NCBI GenBank assembly: GCA_016795005.1
Contig: JAEUIV010000116.1
Location: forward strand, 1-35,349
Reading direction: 5' to 3'
DNA: 35,349 bases
Source of the DNA: Phycisphaerae bacterium
GTDB taxonomy: Bacteria; Planctomycetota; Phycisphaerae; Phycisphaerales; UBA1924
Position numbers and translations under genes: made by a program. Shown piece after piece: positions 24,371-33,046 of this stretch. The notes under the pieces were generated by a model. It was given only the letters and a program-made list of their open reading frames with translations, ran no database searches and was not told the origin of the DNA. Position 1 is the first letter of the stretch. Each line of letters starts with the position of its first letter.

Positions 24371-24636
24371 CCGCCCCCGCTCTCATCCGGCTCGCGTTCG
24401 ATCGGCTTCGCCCGCTTCCCCGCGACGCTCCACGCCGACTCGGGCACCGCGTTCCGCGACACCGGACGCTCCAGCCCGCCCGCCCGACGCAACGACCAGC
24501 GAATCAGCGTCCACACCGCCAGAAGCCCGAGCGTGCCCAGCAGCAGCCCGAAGAGCACAAGCGTCGGAGCCAGGCGAGGCGGCGGCTCGTGACGAACCGA
24601 TCCGAGCAACAGAATCAGGCCATGCGGAAGATTCAC
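24367..24636 (-). CDS. Small single-pass membrane protein
   Basis: About 89 residues from GTG 24636, with another in-frame GTG directly upstream at 24639; the start is uncertain. The protein has a hydrophobic helix (LAPTLVLFGLLLGTLGLLAV followed by WTLIRWSLRR) and a basic, soluble C-terminal tail. The frame stays open to 24750, but that stretch is Arg/Pro-rich and probably not coding. Its stop shares four bases with the SDR start, which argues for a true translated gene at the head of this three-gene unit. No family recognised. Confidence 0.55.
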   Translation of the reverse strand: MNLPHGLILLLGSVRHEPPPRLAPTLVLFGLLLGTLGLLAVWTLIRWSLRRAGGLERPVSRNAVPESAWSVAGKRAKPIEREPDESGGG

Positions 24637-24685
24637 CACCTCAGGATAAGGCCCCCGTCCGGGAAACGTCCGATTTGCCCCTTTC

Positions 24686-24716
24686 CGGGACGGGAGCGAA
24701 GCCCTGAACCGTCCCG
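24686..24716. promoter_or_regulatory. Inverted repeat upstream of the S41 protease
   Basis: Perfect 8-bp arms CGGGACGG (24686-24693) and CCGTCCCG (24709-24716) with a 15-nt centre lie in the divergent region between the small membrane gene and the protease, followed by TACAAA (24722-24727), a possible -10. It could be an operator or a leader hairpin. Confidence 0.35.
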
Positions 24717-24825
24717 CGGGGTACAAAGAGGGTGCCCCCAACCGGTTCACCCAAGCCGGGAAGGACCATCCGCCGATGTTCGAGAGCCGCCCGGCTCGTC
24801 CACCCCACTCTCAACCGACCGACCC

Positions 24826-27078
24826 ATGCCCATGGAGCAACCCTTGAACGACCCGCGGAATCTGATCCGATCCATCCGTTCCCTGGCCCCGGCCACGAGC
24901 GCACTCCTGATTTCACTGCTCGCCGCCGCCGCCCCGGCTCAGACCGGCACGGGCGCCGAGGCCGCCGCGCTCCGCGATTGGTCCCGGGAAGTCTGGACCG
25001 CCGCCCAGTCGGGCAAGTCCGCCCCGGCGATCGACCTGCTCGAACGCTTCCCCGCGACGTCCGACGCCGCCGGCGCGGCCGACCTGGCGATGGCCGTCGA
25101 ACGATACAAGGGAAACATCGCCAAGCGCGAAAGCGACCGCGTCCAGCGCATCGAGGAGGTCAAGGCCGACCTCGAAAAGCACTCGGAAGACAACGAACTG
25201 CTACGCGCCCTGAAGTCCGCCATCGAATGGCACACCCTCGCCACCGACAAGAATGAAGTGATTCATTCCGCCAAGGTCGGGCTGCTCGTCGATCAGGCCG
25301 TCCGCGACGCCGCGAAAGCGGAATCCGAAGGCCGCTGGCTCGACGCTCACGCCCTCTACAACCACCTGAACGTCCTCTTCGAGGAGCAGCGCACCTACGA
25401 GGCCGACCTCCGCCGACTGAGCCAGCGCCTCCTCATGCTCCGCCTCTACACTCCCGAGAGCCTCTACCAGATGCGCAACGCCCAGCGCGTCGCCGAAGGG
25501 GAGGAGCCGCTCCCCCCCTACAACAAGGTCGGAGAAGACTGGCACGAAAAGCTCGCCGGCATCGAGGAACCCATGCTCTTCCGATCCCTCGGCAGCGCCT
25601 CGGTCCAGCACGTTGACCGCGTCCCCATGTCGAAGATCCTCGTCGGCGCCTACCAGGCCGTCCGCACCATGGTCACCACCGACCACCTCTCCGAGGCGTT
25701 CCCCGCCATGGCCGACCCCAAGGCCCGCGAGACCTTTGTCCGTTTCCTCGACGAACGCATCGCCGCCGTGCAGGAAAAGCCAGAAGGTCTGGACTATCAG
25801 AACCTCCGCGAGGGGTACGCCGCCGTTCGAAACATGAACGCCTCGACGGTCAAGATCGCGCCCGAAGCGCTCATCCACGAGTTCACCAACGGCGGGTTCA
25901 GCCAACTCGACGACTTCTCCGCCGTCATCTGGCCCGATGAAATGGAGCAGTTCTCACGCACCACCGAGGGAACCTTCAAGGGTGTCGGCGTACAGATCAC
26001 CCTCAACGACGCCCTCGAACTCAAGGTCGTCACCCCCCTCGAAGGAACACCCGCCGCACGCGCCGGGATCCGGTCGGGAGACCTCATCCGCAAGGTCAAC
26101 GGCGACTCAACCCTCGGCATGTCGCTCAATCAGGCTGTTGAACGCATCACCGGCCCCGCCGGAACAACCGTCAACCTCACCATCGAACGCATGGGCGTCG
26201 ACGAACCCATCGAGTACACCCTCACCCGCGCCGAGATCCCGATCTATTCCGTCAAGGGATGGCGACGCGTCGGCGCCAAGGAAACCGATTGGGACTGGTT
26301 CGTCGATCGACCCAACCAGATCGGCTACACGCGCATCACCCAGTTCAACACCAACACCACCCAGGAGATGCGCGCCGCGCTTGCCGCGATGATGAACGCC
26401 GGCGGGCTGAAGGGACTCATCCTCGACCTCCGCGGAAACCCGGGCGGACTCCTCTCCGAAGCCGTCGGGGTCTCCAGCCTCTTCATCTCCTCGGGAACCA
26501 TCGTCACCCAGGAAGACAACAAGGGAACCGTCCGCGAGAAGCAGGAAGCCACCAAGGGACCGCGCATCCCGGAGATCCCCGTCGTCGTACTCATCAACGG
26601 TGGCTCCGCCTCCGCGAGCGAAATCGTCGCGGGCGCGCTTCAGGACTATCAAAAAGCAATCCTCGTCGGCGATCGCTCCTTCGGCAAGGGAAGCGTCCAG
26701 AATGTCTTTGTCCTCGGCCCCAAGGCCGCATTCAAACTCACCACCCAGTACTACCGCCTCCCAGGACGCGACGGAAACCCGGGGCGACTCATCCACAAGC
26801 GACCCGAGAGCACCCATTGGGGAATCGACCCCGACGTCGAAGTCGAAGTCCTGCCGAAACAGTTCGGCGAATCCTTCCAACTCCGACAGGATGCGGACAT
26901 CGTCTCCTTCGATGATCAGGGAAACCTGATCGAAGACCCGAAACGCCCCGATCCGTCGAGACTCATCACCGACGGCCTTGACCCGCAACTCGAAACCGGG
27001 CTCCTCCTCATCCAGAGCCAGGTCGTACCGGCGATCATCGGTGCTCGCGCCGAGGCCGAACGCCGAACGACTCCATGA
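24826..27078 (+). CDS. S41 family C-terminal processing protease with PDZ domain and long N-terminal region
   Basis: A 750-residue exported serine protease. Signal peptide: a basic start, then ATSALLISLLAAAAPAQ. Residues of about 40-375 are helical and not in standard CtpA proteins, with coiled-coil-like parts (RVQRIEEVKADLEKHSEDNE) and a tetratricopeptide-like look. A PDZ domain spans about 382-465 (GVGVQITLND, GTPAARAGIRSGDLIRKVNG). The S41 domain shows GLILDLRGNPGGLL, NGGSASASEIVAGALQDY with Ser596, and GDRSFGKGSVQ with Lys621, the Ser-Lys dyad. Such enzymes degrade or process periplasmic proteins. ATG 24826 is used (a second ATG lies two codons on); there is no clear ribosome binding site. 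Its stop overlaps the start of the next gene (ATGA). Confidence 0.9.
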   Translation: MPMEQPLNDPRNLIRSIRSLAPATSALLISLLAAAAPAQTGTGAEAAALRDWSREVWTAAQSGKSAPAIDLLERFPATSDAAGAADLAMAVERYKGNIAKRESDRVQRIEEVKADLEKHSEDNELLRALKSAIEWHTLATDKNEVIHSAKVGLLVDQAVRDAAKAESEGRWLDAHALYNHLNVLFEEQRTYEADLRRLSQRLLMLRLYTPESLYQMRNAQRVAEGEEPLPPYNKVGEDWHEKLAGIEEPMLFRSLGSASVQHVDRVPMSKILVGAYQAVRTMVTTDHLSEAFPAMADPKARETFVRFLDERIAAVQEKPEGLDYQNLREGYAAVRNMNASTVKIAPEALIHEFTNGGFSQLDDFSAVIWPDEMEQFSRTTEGTFKGVGVQITLNDALELKVVTPLEGTPAARAGIRSGDLIRKVNGDSTLGMSLNQAVERITGPAGTTVNLTIERMGVDEPIEYTLTRAEIPIYSVKGWRRVGAKETDWDWFVDRPNQIGYTRITQFNTNTTQEMRAALAAMMNAGGLKGLILDLRGNPGGLLSEAVGVSSLFISSGTIVTQEDNKGTVREKQEATKGPRIPEIPVVVLINGGSASASEIVAGALQDYQKAILVGDRSFGKGSVQNVFVLGPKAAFKLTTQYYRLPGRDGNPGRLIHKRPESTHWGIDPDVEVEVLPKQFGESFQLRQDADIVSFDDQGNLIEDPKRPDPSRLITDGLDPQLETGLLLIQSQVVPAIIGARAEAERRTTP

Positions 27079-27755
27079 TCCCCCATAACGGGGAGAAAAC
27101 TCGATATTCGGACCATTTGCGTGACAGCACGCCTCAGGCCGATCTTGTTTTCATGCGCGATGATGTACGTAACGCCACCATCGTCATGAGCGACGGCGGA
27201 CTGCCCGGCCTGGTCGCCAGCGCACTCGTCCCTGGCACACTTTGGCTCCTCCCAAGCACCGGAACACGACGCAGGGCGGCCGCACAGGCGCAGGCGGAGT
27301 CATTGGGAATCCCGATCATCGAGGCCACGCCACGGCATCAACCCGACGAGGATCGCGCTTCCTTCGCGGACAACCTCCGAGCAGCGGCTCGCGCGGCGCT
27401 TGAACGCGACACCCGCCGCGTCGTCCTCCCCAACCACGCGGGAGACGATGCAGACGCCATGTACGCCGTCGATTCGGCCGTCGCCGAGGTTCTGCAGGGG
27501 TTGATCGCCGAAGACGACCGTGCCGAAATCGAGTTCCTCACACCGCTCCTCGACCTGACCGTCCACCAGGTGGCCGAACTGGCGGCGGACCTGAACATCA
27601 CCCCGGAACTGTGCTGGTGGACCCCCCGATTCGAGAACCTGTGCGATCGAGCCGACCCCGACGAGGAACGCTGGCTCTGGGAAGGGGCGCTCGCGTCCGT
27701 TCAGAGAAGGAACGGCGTATCCCCGGCGGCCCTCCAGCCCCTGAAAGGCCCTTGA
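27075..27755 (+). CDS. Degenerate QueC/PP-loop-like protein
   Basis: A 226-residue protein starting at ATG 27075 inside the protease stop (ATGA overlap); ATG 27153 is an alternative. The fold pattern resembles the QueC/ExsB PP-loop ATPases that make preQ0. VMSDGGLPGLVAS (38-50) sits where SGGLDS binds pyrophosphate, AAAQAQAESLGIPIIEA follows, and EIEFLTPLLDLTVHQVAELA matches the IEFxTPLxxLxKxEIxxL region. But the PP-loop reads SDGGLPG, and the C-terminal zinc cysteines (CxxC form) are missing; only WWTPRFENLCDRAD remains. It is unlikely to be an active preQ0 synthase. Coupling to an envelope protease is unexplained. The QueC relationship is inferred from pattern alone. Confidence 0.6.
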   Translation: MIPHNGEKTRYSDHLRDSTPQADLVFMRDDVRNATIVMSDGGLPGLVASALVPGTLWLLPSTGTRRRAAAQAQAESLGIPIIEATPRHQPDEDRASFADNLRAAARAALERDTRRVVLPNHAGDDADAMYAVDSAVAEVLQGLIAEDDRAEIEFLTPLLDLTVHQVAELAADLNITPELCWWTPRFENLCDRADPDEERWLWEGALASVQRRNGVSPAALQPLKGP

Positions 27756-27772
27756 CGACCCCGCCGGAGGGG

Positions 27773-27801
27773 TTTGCATCCCCGCCCGTTCCTGCTACAC
27801 T
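27773..27801 (+). promoter_or_regulatory. Sigma70-like promoter of rplU
   Basis: TTTGCA (27773-27778) and TACACT (27796-27801) are 17 bp apart. About 57 nt of leader would precede the rplU start. The layout matches the candidate promoter of the EF-G2 gene. Confidence 0.55.
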
Positions 27802-27864
27802 TCTCGGCTCGATTGTTTCCGGGCACCGGGAAGATTCTCCCGCAAGACCGAAGGAGTTTGGGCG

Positions 27865-28182
27865 ATGTACGCCATCATCGAAGACAGCGGTTCGCAGATC
27901 AAGGCCTCCGTGGGCGCCGTCCTGACGGTCGACCTCCGCGATCTCCCGGAGAACGCCAAGTCCGTGACCTTTGACCACGTTCTCCTCATCTGCAAGGACA
28001 CCGCCGCCAAGGTCGGCACCCCCTACGTCGCCGGCGCCACCGTCGTCGCCGAGGTCATCGACCGCGAGTTCAAGGGCGAGAAGATCGACATCTTCAAGTA
28101 CAAGCGCCGCAAGGGCTACCACAAGAAGATCGGACACCGCCAGCGCTACATGCGCGTGAAGGTCAGCGCCATCAACGGATGA
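27865..28182 (+). CDS. rplU: 50S ribosomal protein L21
   Basis: A 105-residue protein of the large ribosomal subunit that binds 23S rRNA. The start MYAIIEDSGSQIKASVG and the sequence YKRRKGYHKKIGHRQRYMRV are L21 signatures, the latter being the basic rRNA-binding segment. AAGGAG about 9 nt before ATG 27865 is a strong ribosome binding site. It has its own promoter and terminator, so it is a single-gene unit. L27 (rpmA), its usual partner, does not follow. Confidence 0.97.
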   Translation: MYAIIEDSGSQIKASVGAVLTVDLRDLPENAKSVTFDHVLLICKDTAAKVGTPYVAGATVVAEVIDREFKGEKIDIFKYKRRKGYHKKIGHRQRYMRVKVSAING

Positions 28183-28228
28183 CGCCGAGAGTCTGAACAC
28201 CCGAAATCGGATACGTTTTCAAGCATCG

Positions 28229-28257
28229 CCCACGCGCCCGAGCGCGTGGGTTTTTTT
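28229..28257 (+). terminator. Intrinsic terminator of rplU
   Basis: Perfect 9-bp arms CCCACGCGC (28229-28237) and GCGCGTGGG (28242-28250), loop CCGA, then seven T (28251-28257). It ends two bases before the stop of the convergent LptD-like gene. Confidence 0.93.
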
Positions 28258-28259
28258 CT

Positions 28260-31200
28260 TCACCGTTCCTTGAACGGCCCCCAGTCCAGCCGCTGCCGAT
28301 CCGGCGCCAGCAGCGGCCGCTCGTCCGTGTTCGCGGGATTCCGAGTGAAAATATGCGTCCGGTCCTCGCCGCCGAACCCGACGGGGCGGAGCGCCACCCC
28401 CAGGCTCACATCGTTGGTGATGTTGTCAACGCTCACGCGGAAGTCCACCGTCCACTGCGGGAAGCGCCTCTCCAGCCGCGCCGAGATCTCCTGGAACTCG
28501 TTCCGATCCGCGTCGATCGTCCCCGCGAGGGTCGCCGCGTACTTCCGCGTGAACTCGTACCGCGCCCCCAGGTCCACCAGCGTCGCACGCGGCTGATCGA
28601 GGTACCGATACTCCGCCAGCGTGCTGAACCCGAAACCGTGGTCGATGATCGCCCCCGCCGTGATCCGCCCCAGGGACTGGTTCTCAAAGTCGTACACCAG
28701 GTCGTTTGTCAGCGAAACACTGTCGGTCAGGAGCAGCACCGCGTCGTTCGCGAGGAACTTCCCGAGGTTCGATTGCTCCGGCTGCGCCTCGATGAACCGC
28801 CCGTAGGGCGATTCGATATCCGCGTCCGCCGACGACCAGACATAGTTCGTGTTCACCACCAGCCAGTCCACGCTCCGCCATCGGTCGGCCCCGCCACGCT
28901 GCGTTTGCAGGGTATTCCGGACACCCGTCCGCACCGCCGTTCCCGTGCCGATCCCCTCGACGTCATCGTCATAGATCGGCAGGTCGTTCTGGCTCAGGTT
29001 CGCCCCGCCGCTCCACACCGTCATGCTCGGCTCAACGATGTGACGCATCCGGTGCAGGTCAAGAAACTCCGAGTCCACCGCGTCGTCCACCGCCACGATC
29101 GACGTGTTGAACCGCACGCCCCCCGCGTACCACAGCCGGTACGACTCGTTGCTCGCCTGCCCCGAAAACTCCTCGAAGTTGTCGTCCCACGCCGTGGCCC
29201 GACCGCTGACAAAGGGCACGATGTTCACCGCCCCCCAGCGCAGCGGCATCTCGACCTCGTGCCGCGTGTCCGCCCGGTACGTCTCGTCCTCGTGCAGACC
29301 CGCCGCACGCAATGAGTCGGCGATCGAATCGTTCGGATCAAGCCCGAACGCCGCCTGCGCCTTGGTCGGCGTGCGGAATCCCAGTTCGTCCACCGTCGGC
29401 TCGGTGAAGTTCAGCCGCATCGCCGACAGCGACGTATCGCTCGAATACGACAGCAACCCGTCAAAGAAATCCTCGCCCACGATCGAGTACGACGCCTCGG
29501 GAAACTTCTCCGTCGCGTACCCGAGGCTCTGCAGCAGGTACTGATTGGTCACAAAGTCGTTGAATGAGCCGCGCGCCTCGACCGAGAACAACGTCGATTC
29601 ATCCAGGTACCGCAGGTACGCCGAGTTCGTGTACTCGCGCCGCGTCTCCGCCTCCGAACGGAAGAACGCGGGGATGAACGTTTCATCCGAGATGTACGAC
29701 CCCTCAAGAAACAGCGTCCAGTTGCTCGAAAGGCTCCAGACCTGCTCCGCCTCGACCACGCCTCGGAACTCGTCCTCGTGATTGATCTCGCTCCCGCTCG
29801 GCAACTGGTCCGTCCCCGAGTCATAGATCCCGTACGCAAAGGCGTTGCCGCGAACCCCCGTCTCCGCCCATTCCAGGTCCACGCCCCCCGCGGGCCCGCG
29901 GTTGAAGTACCCGTCGAGCAGCAGCGTCGCCTGATTCCCCGCCGACGAATCCACGCCCGCGATCGCGTACAAGTCCCACGCCGTGCGCAGGATCGGATCG
30001 CCCTGCTCGCTGTCGAGCGACACACTCCGCAGAATCCCCGGCTTCGCCTCCCCTCGAAACCCCGGCAGATACATCACGGGCGTCTCCCCGAACCGCAGCG
30101 TCACCCCCTGCGCATCAACCATCGTCCGATCCCCGCGTCCGCCGCCCCCGCTTCCCCCGCCCGCCGACACCTCCGCCGCGCGCGGCGTGTTCGTGATCGT
30201 CACCTTCGTCGCGCCGATCGAAAAGTGCGGCTCGGCGAATCCGACGTTCGCCATCCGAACATGGTTCGCCGTCCACTGCTTCTGAGATTCCTGCCGGATC
30301 GCATCGGCACGAAGATAGAGCGGCATCCCGCGCGCCTCGTCATAGGTCCAGAACACCGCGTCGAGCACCACCGCGCGGTCCGTCCGCACGTCGTAGAAAA
30401 TCCGCGTTCCGCGGAGCGTGTACCGCCCCGTGGTCGCGACGACATCCCCCTCCAGGTACACCCCGCCGACATCGTTCACGCCAAAAGTCGAGCCATTCGC
30501 GTCCGCGCCGGGAGCAAGAAACACCACCGCGCGCTCAGCGCTCAACTGCACCGTCGCCCCGCTCTCCGCGGGCAGGTGCTGCACCGAAACGCCGCCGGTC
30601 AGCAGCACCGACCGCTCACCCCCCTCCCCGCCGCCCACCACTTCGACCGTGTCCGCGAAGAAGTTGACCACTCCTCCGCGCGCCTCGAGCACCGGCGAAC
30701 GCTCCGCCGGCGGCAACGCCCCACGATCATCCGCCGTCATCCACGCGGGCAGCGCCGACCCGCGCCCACCGCGACGACCCGAACCGCGTTCCACTCCATC
30801 CGCCTGCGGCGGATTCACCATCTCATCCAGAAAACGCGCAAGCCTCGCCTCCCCTTCCAACACAAACGTGTCGGAAGGACGCTCCGCCTTCATCACGTCC
30901 GCACGAAGCCCCGGCTCGACCCGGTAGATCACCGCCGTCACCAGGAGCCGATCCGCCTGCTGCGACAGCCCGACCGCCCCGCTCGGGTCCGACACGCGGT
31001 CGAAATACACCGCCACCTGCTCCGCGTCGCGCCCATCCAGCCGGATCGGTTCGAGCCACACCGTCGCCTTGCCCGCACGGAATGAATACGCCCCGATCGA
31101 CACCCGCACGTCGCGGTCCAGCAGGACCCGCTCGGTATTCCCCTCGCGCCACACCCACGCGCGCGCCCCGCTCATCGTGATCGCCGCGTCCTGGGCGGGC

Positions 31201-31343
31201 GCGGTCAGGTTCACCTGGGAAAACGTCTTTCCATCAAACCCAGACCCGGTCGGCCGACCCCACGCGGAACCCACAGCACCCAGCGCCGCCACCAGGGAGA
31301 TCGCCCCCGCACCGCATCCTGTGATGAATCGGCCTCGGCTCAC
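28260..31343 (-). CDS. LptD/OstA-like outer-membrane protein
   Basis: A 1027-residue exported protein. From GTG 31343 the start MSRGRFITGCGAGAISLVAA, ending near SAWG, is a signal peptide; there is no clear ribosome binding site. Residues of about 50-350 hold OstA/LptA-like beta-jellyroll stretches (LTGGVSVQHLPAESGATVQL, VYLEGDVVATTGRYTLRGTR, RADAIRQESQKQWTANHVRM). The C-terminal 550 residues have alternating beta-strand patterns with aromatic ends, as in a beta-barrel (YLPGFRGEAKPGILRS, WSLSSNWTLFLEGSYI, YRYLDQPRATLVDLGARYEF). LptD inserts lipopolysaccharide into the outer membrane, so this supports a diderm envelope. The family usually has about 780 residues, so this one is long. Specific LPS export is inferred. 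It is convergent with rplU. Confidence 0.8.
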   Translation of the reverse strand: MSRGRFITGCGAGAISLVAALGAVGSAWGRPTGSGFDGKTFSQVNLTAPAQDAAITMSGARAWVWREGNTERVLLDRDVRVSIGAYSFRAGKATVWLEPIRLDGRDAEQVAVYFDRVSDPSGAVGLSQQADRLLVTAVIYRVEPGLRADVMKAERPSDTFVLEGEARLARFLDEMVNPPQADGVERGSGRRGGRGSALPAWMTADDRGALPPAERSPVLEARGGVVNFFADTVEVVGGGEGGERSVLLTGGVSVQHLPAESGATVQLSAERAVVFLAPGADANGSTFGVNDVGGVYLEGDVVATTGRYTLRGTRIFYDVRTDRAVVLDAVFWTYDEARGMPLYLRADAIRQESQKQWTANHVRMANVGFAEPHFSIGATKVTITNTPRAAEVSAGGGSGGGGRGDRTMVDAQGVTLRFGETPVMYLPGFRGEAKPGILRSVSLDSEQGDPILRTAWDLYAIAGVDSSAGNQATLLLDGYFNRGPAGGVDLEWAETGVRGNAFAYGIYDSGTDQLPSGSEINHEDEFRGVVEAEQVWSLSSNWTLFLEGSYISDETFIPAFFRSEAETRREYTNSAYLRYLDESTLFSVEARGSFNDFVTNQYLLQSLGYATEKFPEASYSIVGEDFFDGLLSYSSDTSLSAMRLNFTEPTVDELGFRTPTKAQAAFGLDPNDSIADSLRAAGLHEDETYRADTRHEVEMPLRWGAVNIVPFVSGRATAWDDNFEEFSGQASNESYRLWYAGGVRFNTSIVAVDDAVDSEFLDLHRMRHIVEPSMTVWSGGANLSQNDLPIYDDDVEGIGTGTAVRTGVRNTLQTQRGGADRWRSVDWLVVNTNYVWSSADADIESPYGRFIEAQPEQSNLGKFLANDAVLLLTDSVSLTNDLVYDFENQSLGRITAGAIIDHGFGFSTLAEYRYLDQPRATLVDLGARYEFTRKYAATLAGTIDADRNEFQEISARLERRFPQWTVDFRVSVDNITNDVSLGVALRPVGFGGEDRTHIFTRNPANTDERPLLAPDRQRLDWGPFKER

Positions 31344-31435
31344 AGGGACGCGATGCTAAGCCCCTCCGCCGCGACCCACAAGCCCCGATGCACGCGACTT
31401 TCCGCCTCCCCTGTTTCGATCTACGCTCTCTCCCC

Positions 31436-32398
31436 ATGCCCCTCGTCTGCGTCAGTCGGACCCTGCCCACCCGCTTCGACTGCCCCGGCGCCGAGATCCG
31501 TTTCGGCCCGGACCACGGCGTGATGTCGGGCGACGAACTCCGCGCCTTCGTCAAGGGGGCGGACGCCATCGTCTCGTGGTTCTGCGACCGCGTCACGGAC
31601 GAGGTCATCGCTGCCGCCGGACCCCAACTCAAGATCATCGCGAACTACGCCGTCGGGTACGAGAACATCGACCTCGCCGCCGCCAGGCGCCGGGGCATCA
31701 TCGTCACGAACACCCCCGATGCCGTCACCGAGGGCACCGCCGACATGGCCTGGGCGCTCCTCCTCGCCGCAGCGCGACGACTCATCCACGCCGACCGTTT
31801 CGCCCGCTCGGGCGAATGGGCAACTCATGGCATCCTCGGCCCATCACAGATGATCGGCGCCTCCATCGCCGGACGCACCCTCTTCATCGTCGGCGCCGGA
31901 CGCATCGGCCGCGCCACCGCCCTCCGATCGCTCGGGTGGGGAATGAGGACTCTCTACTTCGCGCGCACCCCGAAACCCGAGTGGGAGTTCGCGCCGCTCA
32001 ACGCACGCCGCGTCGAACTCGACGAAGGACTCCGCGAGGCCGACTTCGTCAGCCTCCACACCCCGCTCAATGAGAGCACCCGCCACCTCATCGACGCCCG
32101 TCGGCTCGCTCTCATGAAACCCTCGGCCGTCCTCATCAACACCTCCCGCGGCCCCGTCATCGACGAATCCGCCCTCGCCGATGCCCTCAAGAAGAAAACC
32201 ATCGCCGCCGCCGGGCTCGATGTCTTTGAGAACGAGCCTCGACTCCACCCGGACCTCGCCGCACTCGACAACCTCGTCACCGCCCCGCACATCGGGAGCG
32301 CCACGGTCGACAGCCGACGCATGATGACCGACCTCTGCGCCGCGAACATCCGCGCCGTCCTCAACGGCAAGCCCCCGCTGACCCCCGTGCCCGTCTAG
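31436..32398 (+). CDS. D-2-hydroxyacid dehydrogenase (glyoxylate/hydroxypyruvate reductase-like)
   Basis: A 320-residue NAD(P)-dependent enzyme that interconverts 2-hydroxy and 2-keto acids. The nucleotide-binding glycines are in VGAGRIGRA (G153, G155, G158). The catalytic Arg238 is in NTSRGPVID, Glu267 in DVFENEP, and His285 in PHIGSAT. NYAVGYENIDLAAARRRGI and VTNTPDAVTEGTADMAWAL are family signatures. The residue after strand 2 is in YFART, without an Asp, which fits NADPH use and the glyoxylate/hydroxypyruvate reductase group (inference). ATG 31436 is chosen; an open in-frame extension to 31388 lacks conservation. It is divergent from the LptD-like gene. Confidence 0.92.
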   Translation: MPLVCVSRTLPTRFDCPGAEIRFGPDHGVMSGDELRAFVKGADAIVSWFCDRVTDEVIAAAGPQLKIIANYAVGYENIDLAAARRRGIIVTNTPDAVTEGTADMAWALLLAAARRLIHADRFARSGEWATHGILGPSQMIGASIAGRTLFIVGAGRIGRATALRSLGWGMRTLYFARTPKPEWEFAPLNARRVELDEGLREADFVSLHTPLNESTRHLIDARRLALMKPSAVLINTSRGPVIDESALADALKKKTIAAAGLDVFENEPRLHPDLAALDNLVTAPHIGSATVDSRRMMTDLCAANIRAVLNGKPPLTPVPV

Positions 32399-32500
32399 GC
32401 TCCGCCGCTCCGCGCCCCTCCAAAACCCCGCCCGGCCGCCTCCGAAGAACTCACCGGATCACAGGCGCCTTTCCACGCCGCGTAACATGAACCCGCCGCA

Positions 32501-33046
32501 ATGAACAACTCATCATCCACCCCGACCTTCGACCCGCGCGCCATCGAACGCCCGGCCCCGGTCCTCATGCAGTACTACGCGGTCGTCTCGCTCGCCACGA
32601 TCTTTGCCTTCCCCATCGTCCTGCTCGTCAACTGGTTCAAGTACGAAACACTTAAGTACAAGTTCGACGACGACGGAATCTCCATGTCGTGGGGGATCCT
32701 CTTCCGGCGCGAGGTCAACCTCACCTACCGGCGAATACAGGACATCCACGTCACACGCAACATCATCCAGCGATGGATGGGGCTGGCCACCGTCAGCATC
32801 CAGACCGCCAGCGGCAGCTCCTCCGCGGAGATGCAGATCGAAGGAATCACGGAGTACGAAGCCCTCCGCGACTTCCTCTATTCCAGGATGCGCGGCGCCA
32901 AGGGCATCGCCGACCTCGCAACGCCGCCCGGCCGCGAACCCGCCGCCGAGGACGAAGCCCTCGTCCTCCTCCGGCAGATCGCGAGCGACCTGGCCGCGCT
33001 CAAGGGCCGCATGCCCACCCCCAATCCACATCGGGGTGGATCATGA
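32501..33046 (+). CDS. Bacterial PH-domain (DUF304/bPH2) membrane protein, first of pair
   Basis: A 181-residue protein with one clear hydrophobic segment (YAVVSLATIFAFPIVLLVNW) and a bPH2 domain after it: YKFDDDGISMSWGILFRRE, NLTYRRIQDIHVTRNIIQRW, and GLATVSIQTASGSSSAEM. Proteins of this type (YdbS/YdbT-like) are small membrane proteins of poorly known role. The C-terminus carries DEALVLLRQIASDLAALKGR, which resembles the tail of the next protein. Its stop overlaps the next start by four bases (ATGA), so the two are translationally coupled. Confidence 0.86.
   Translation: MNNSSSTPTFDPRAIERPAPVLMQYYAVVSLATIFAFPIVLLVNWFKYETLKYKFDDDGISMSWGILFRREVNLTYRRIQDIHVTRNIIQRWMGLATVSIQTASGSSSAEMQIEGITEYEALRDFLYSRMRGAKGIADLATPPGREPAAEDEALVLLRQIASDLAALKGRMPTPNPHRGGS

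Noticed and set aside
24205-24825. Open upstream extension of the S41 protease frame
   Set aside because: Overlaps the SDR and small membrane genes in antisense, and the signal peptide starts at 24826.
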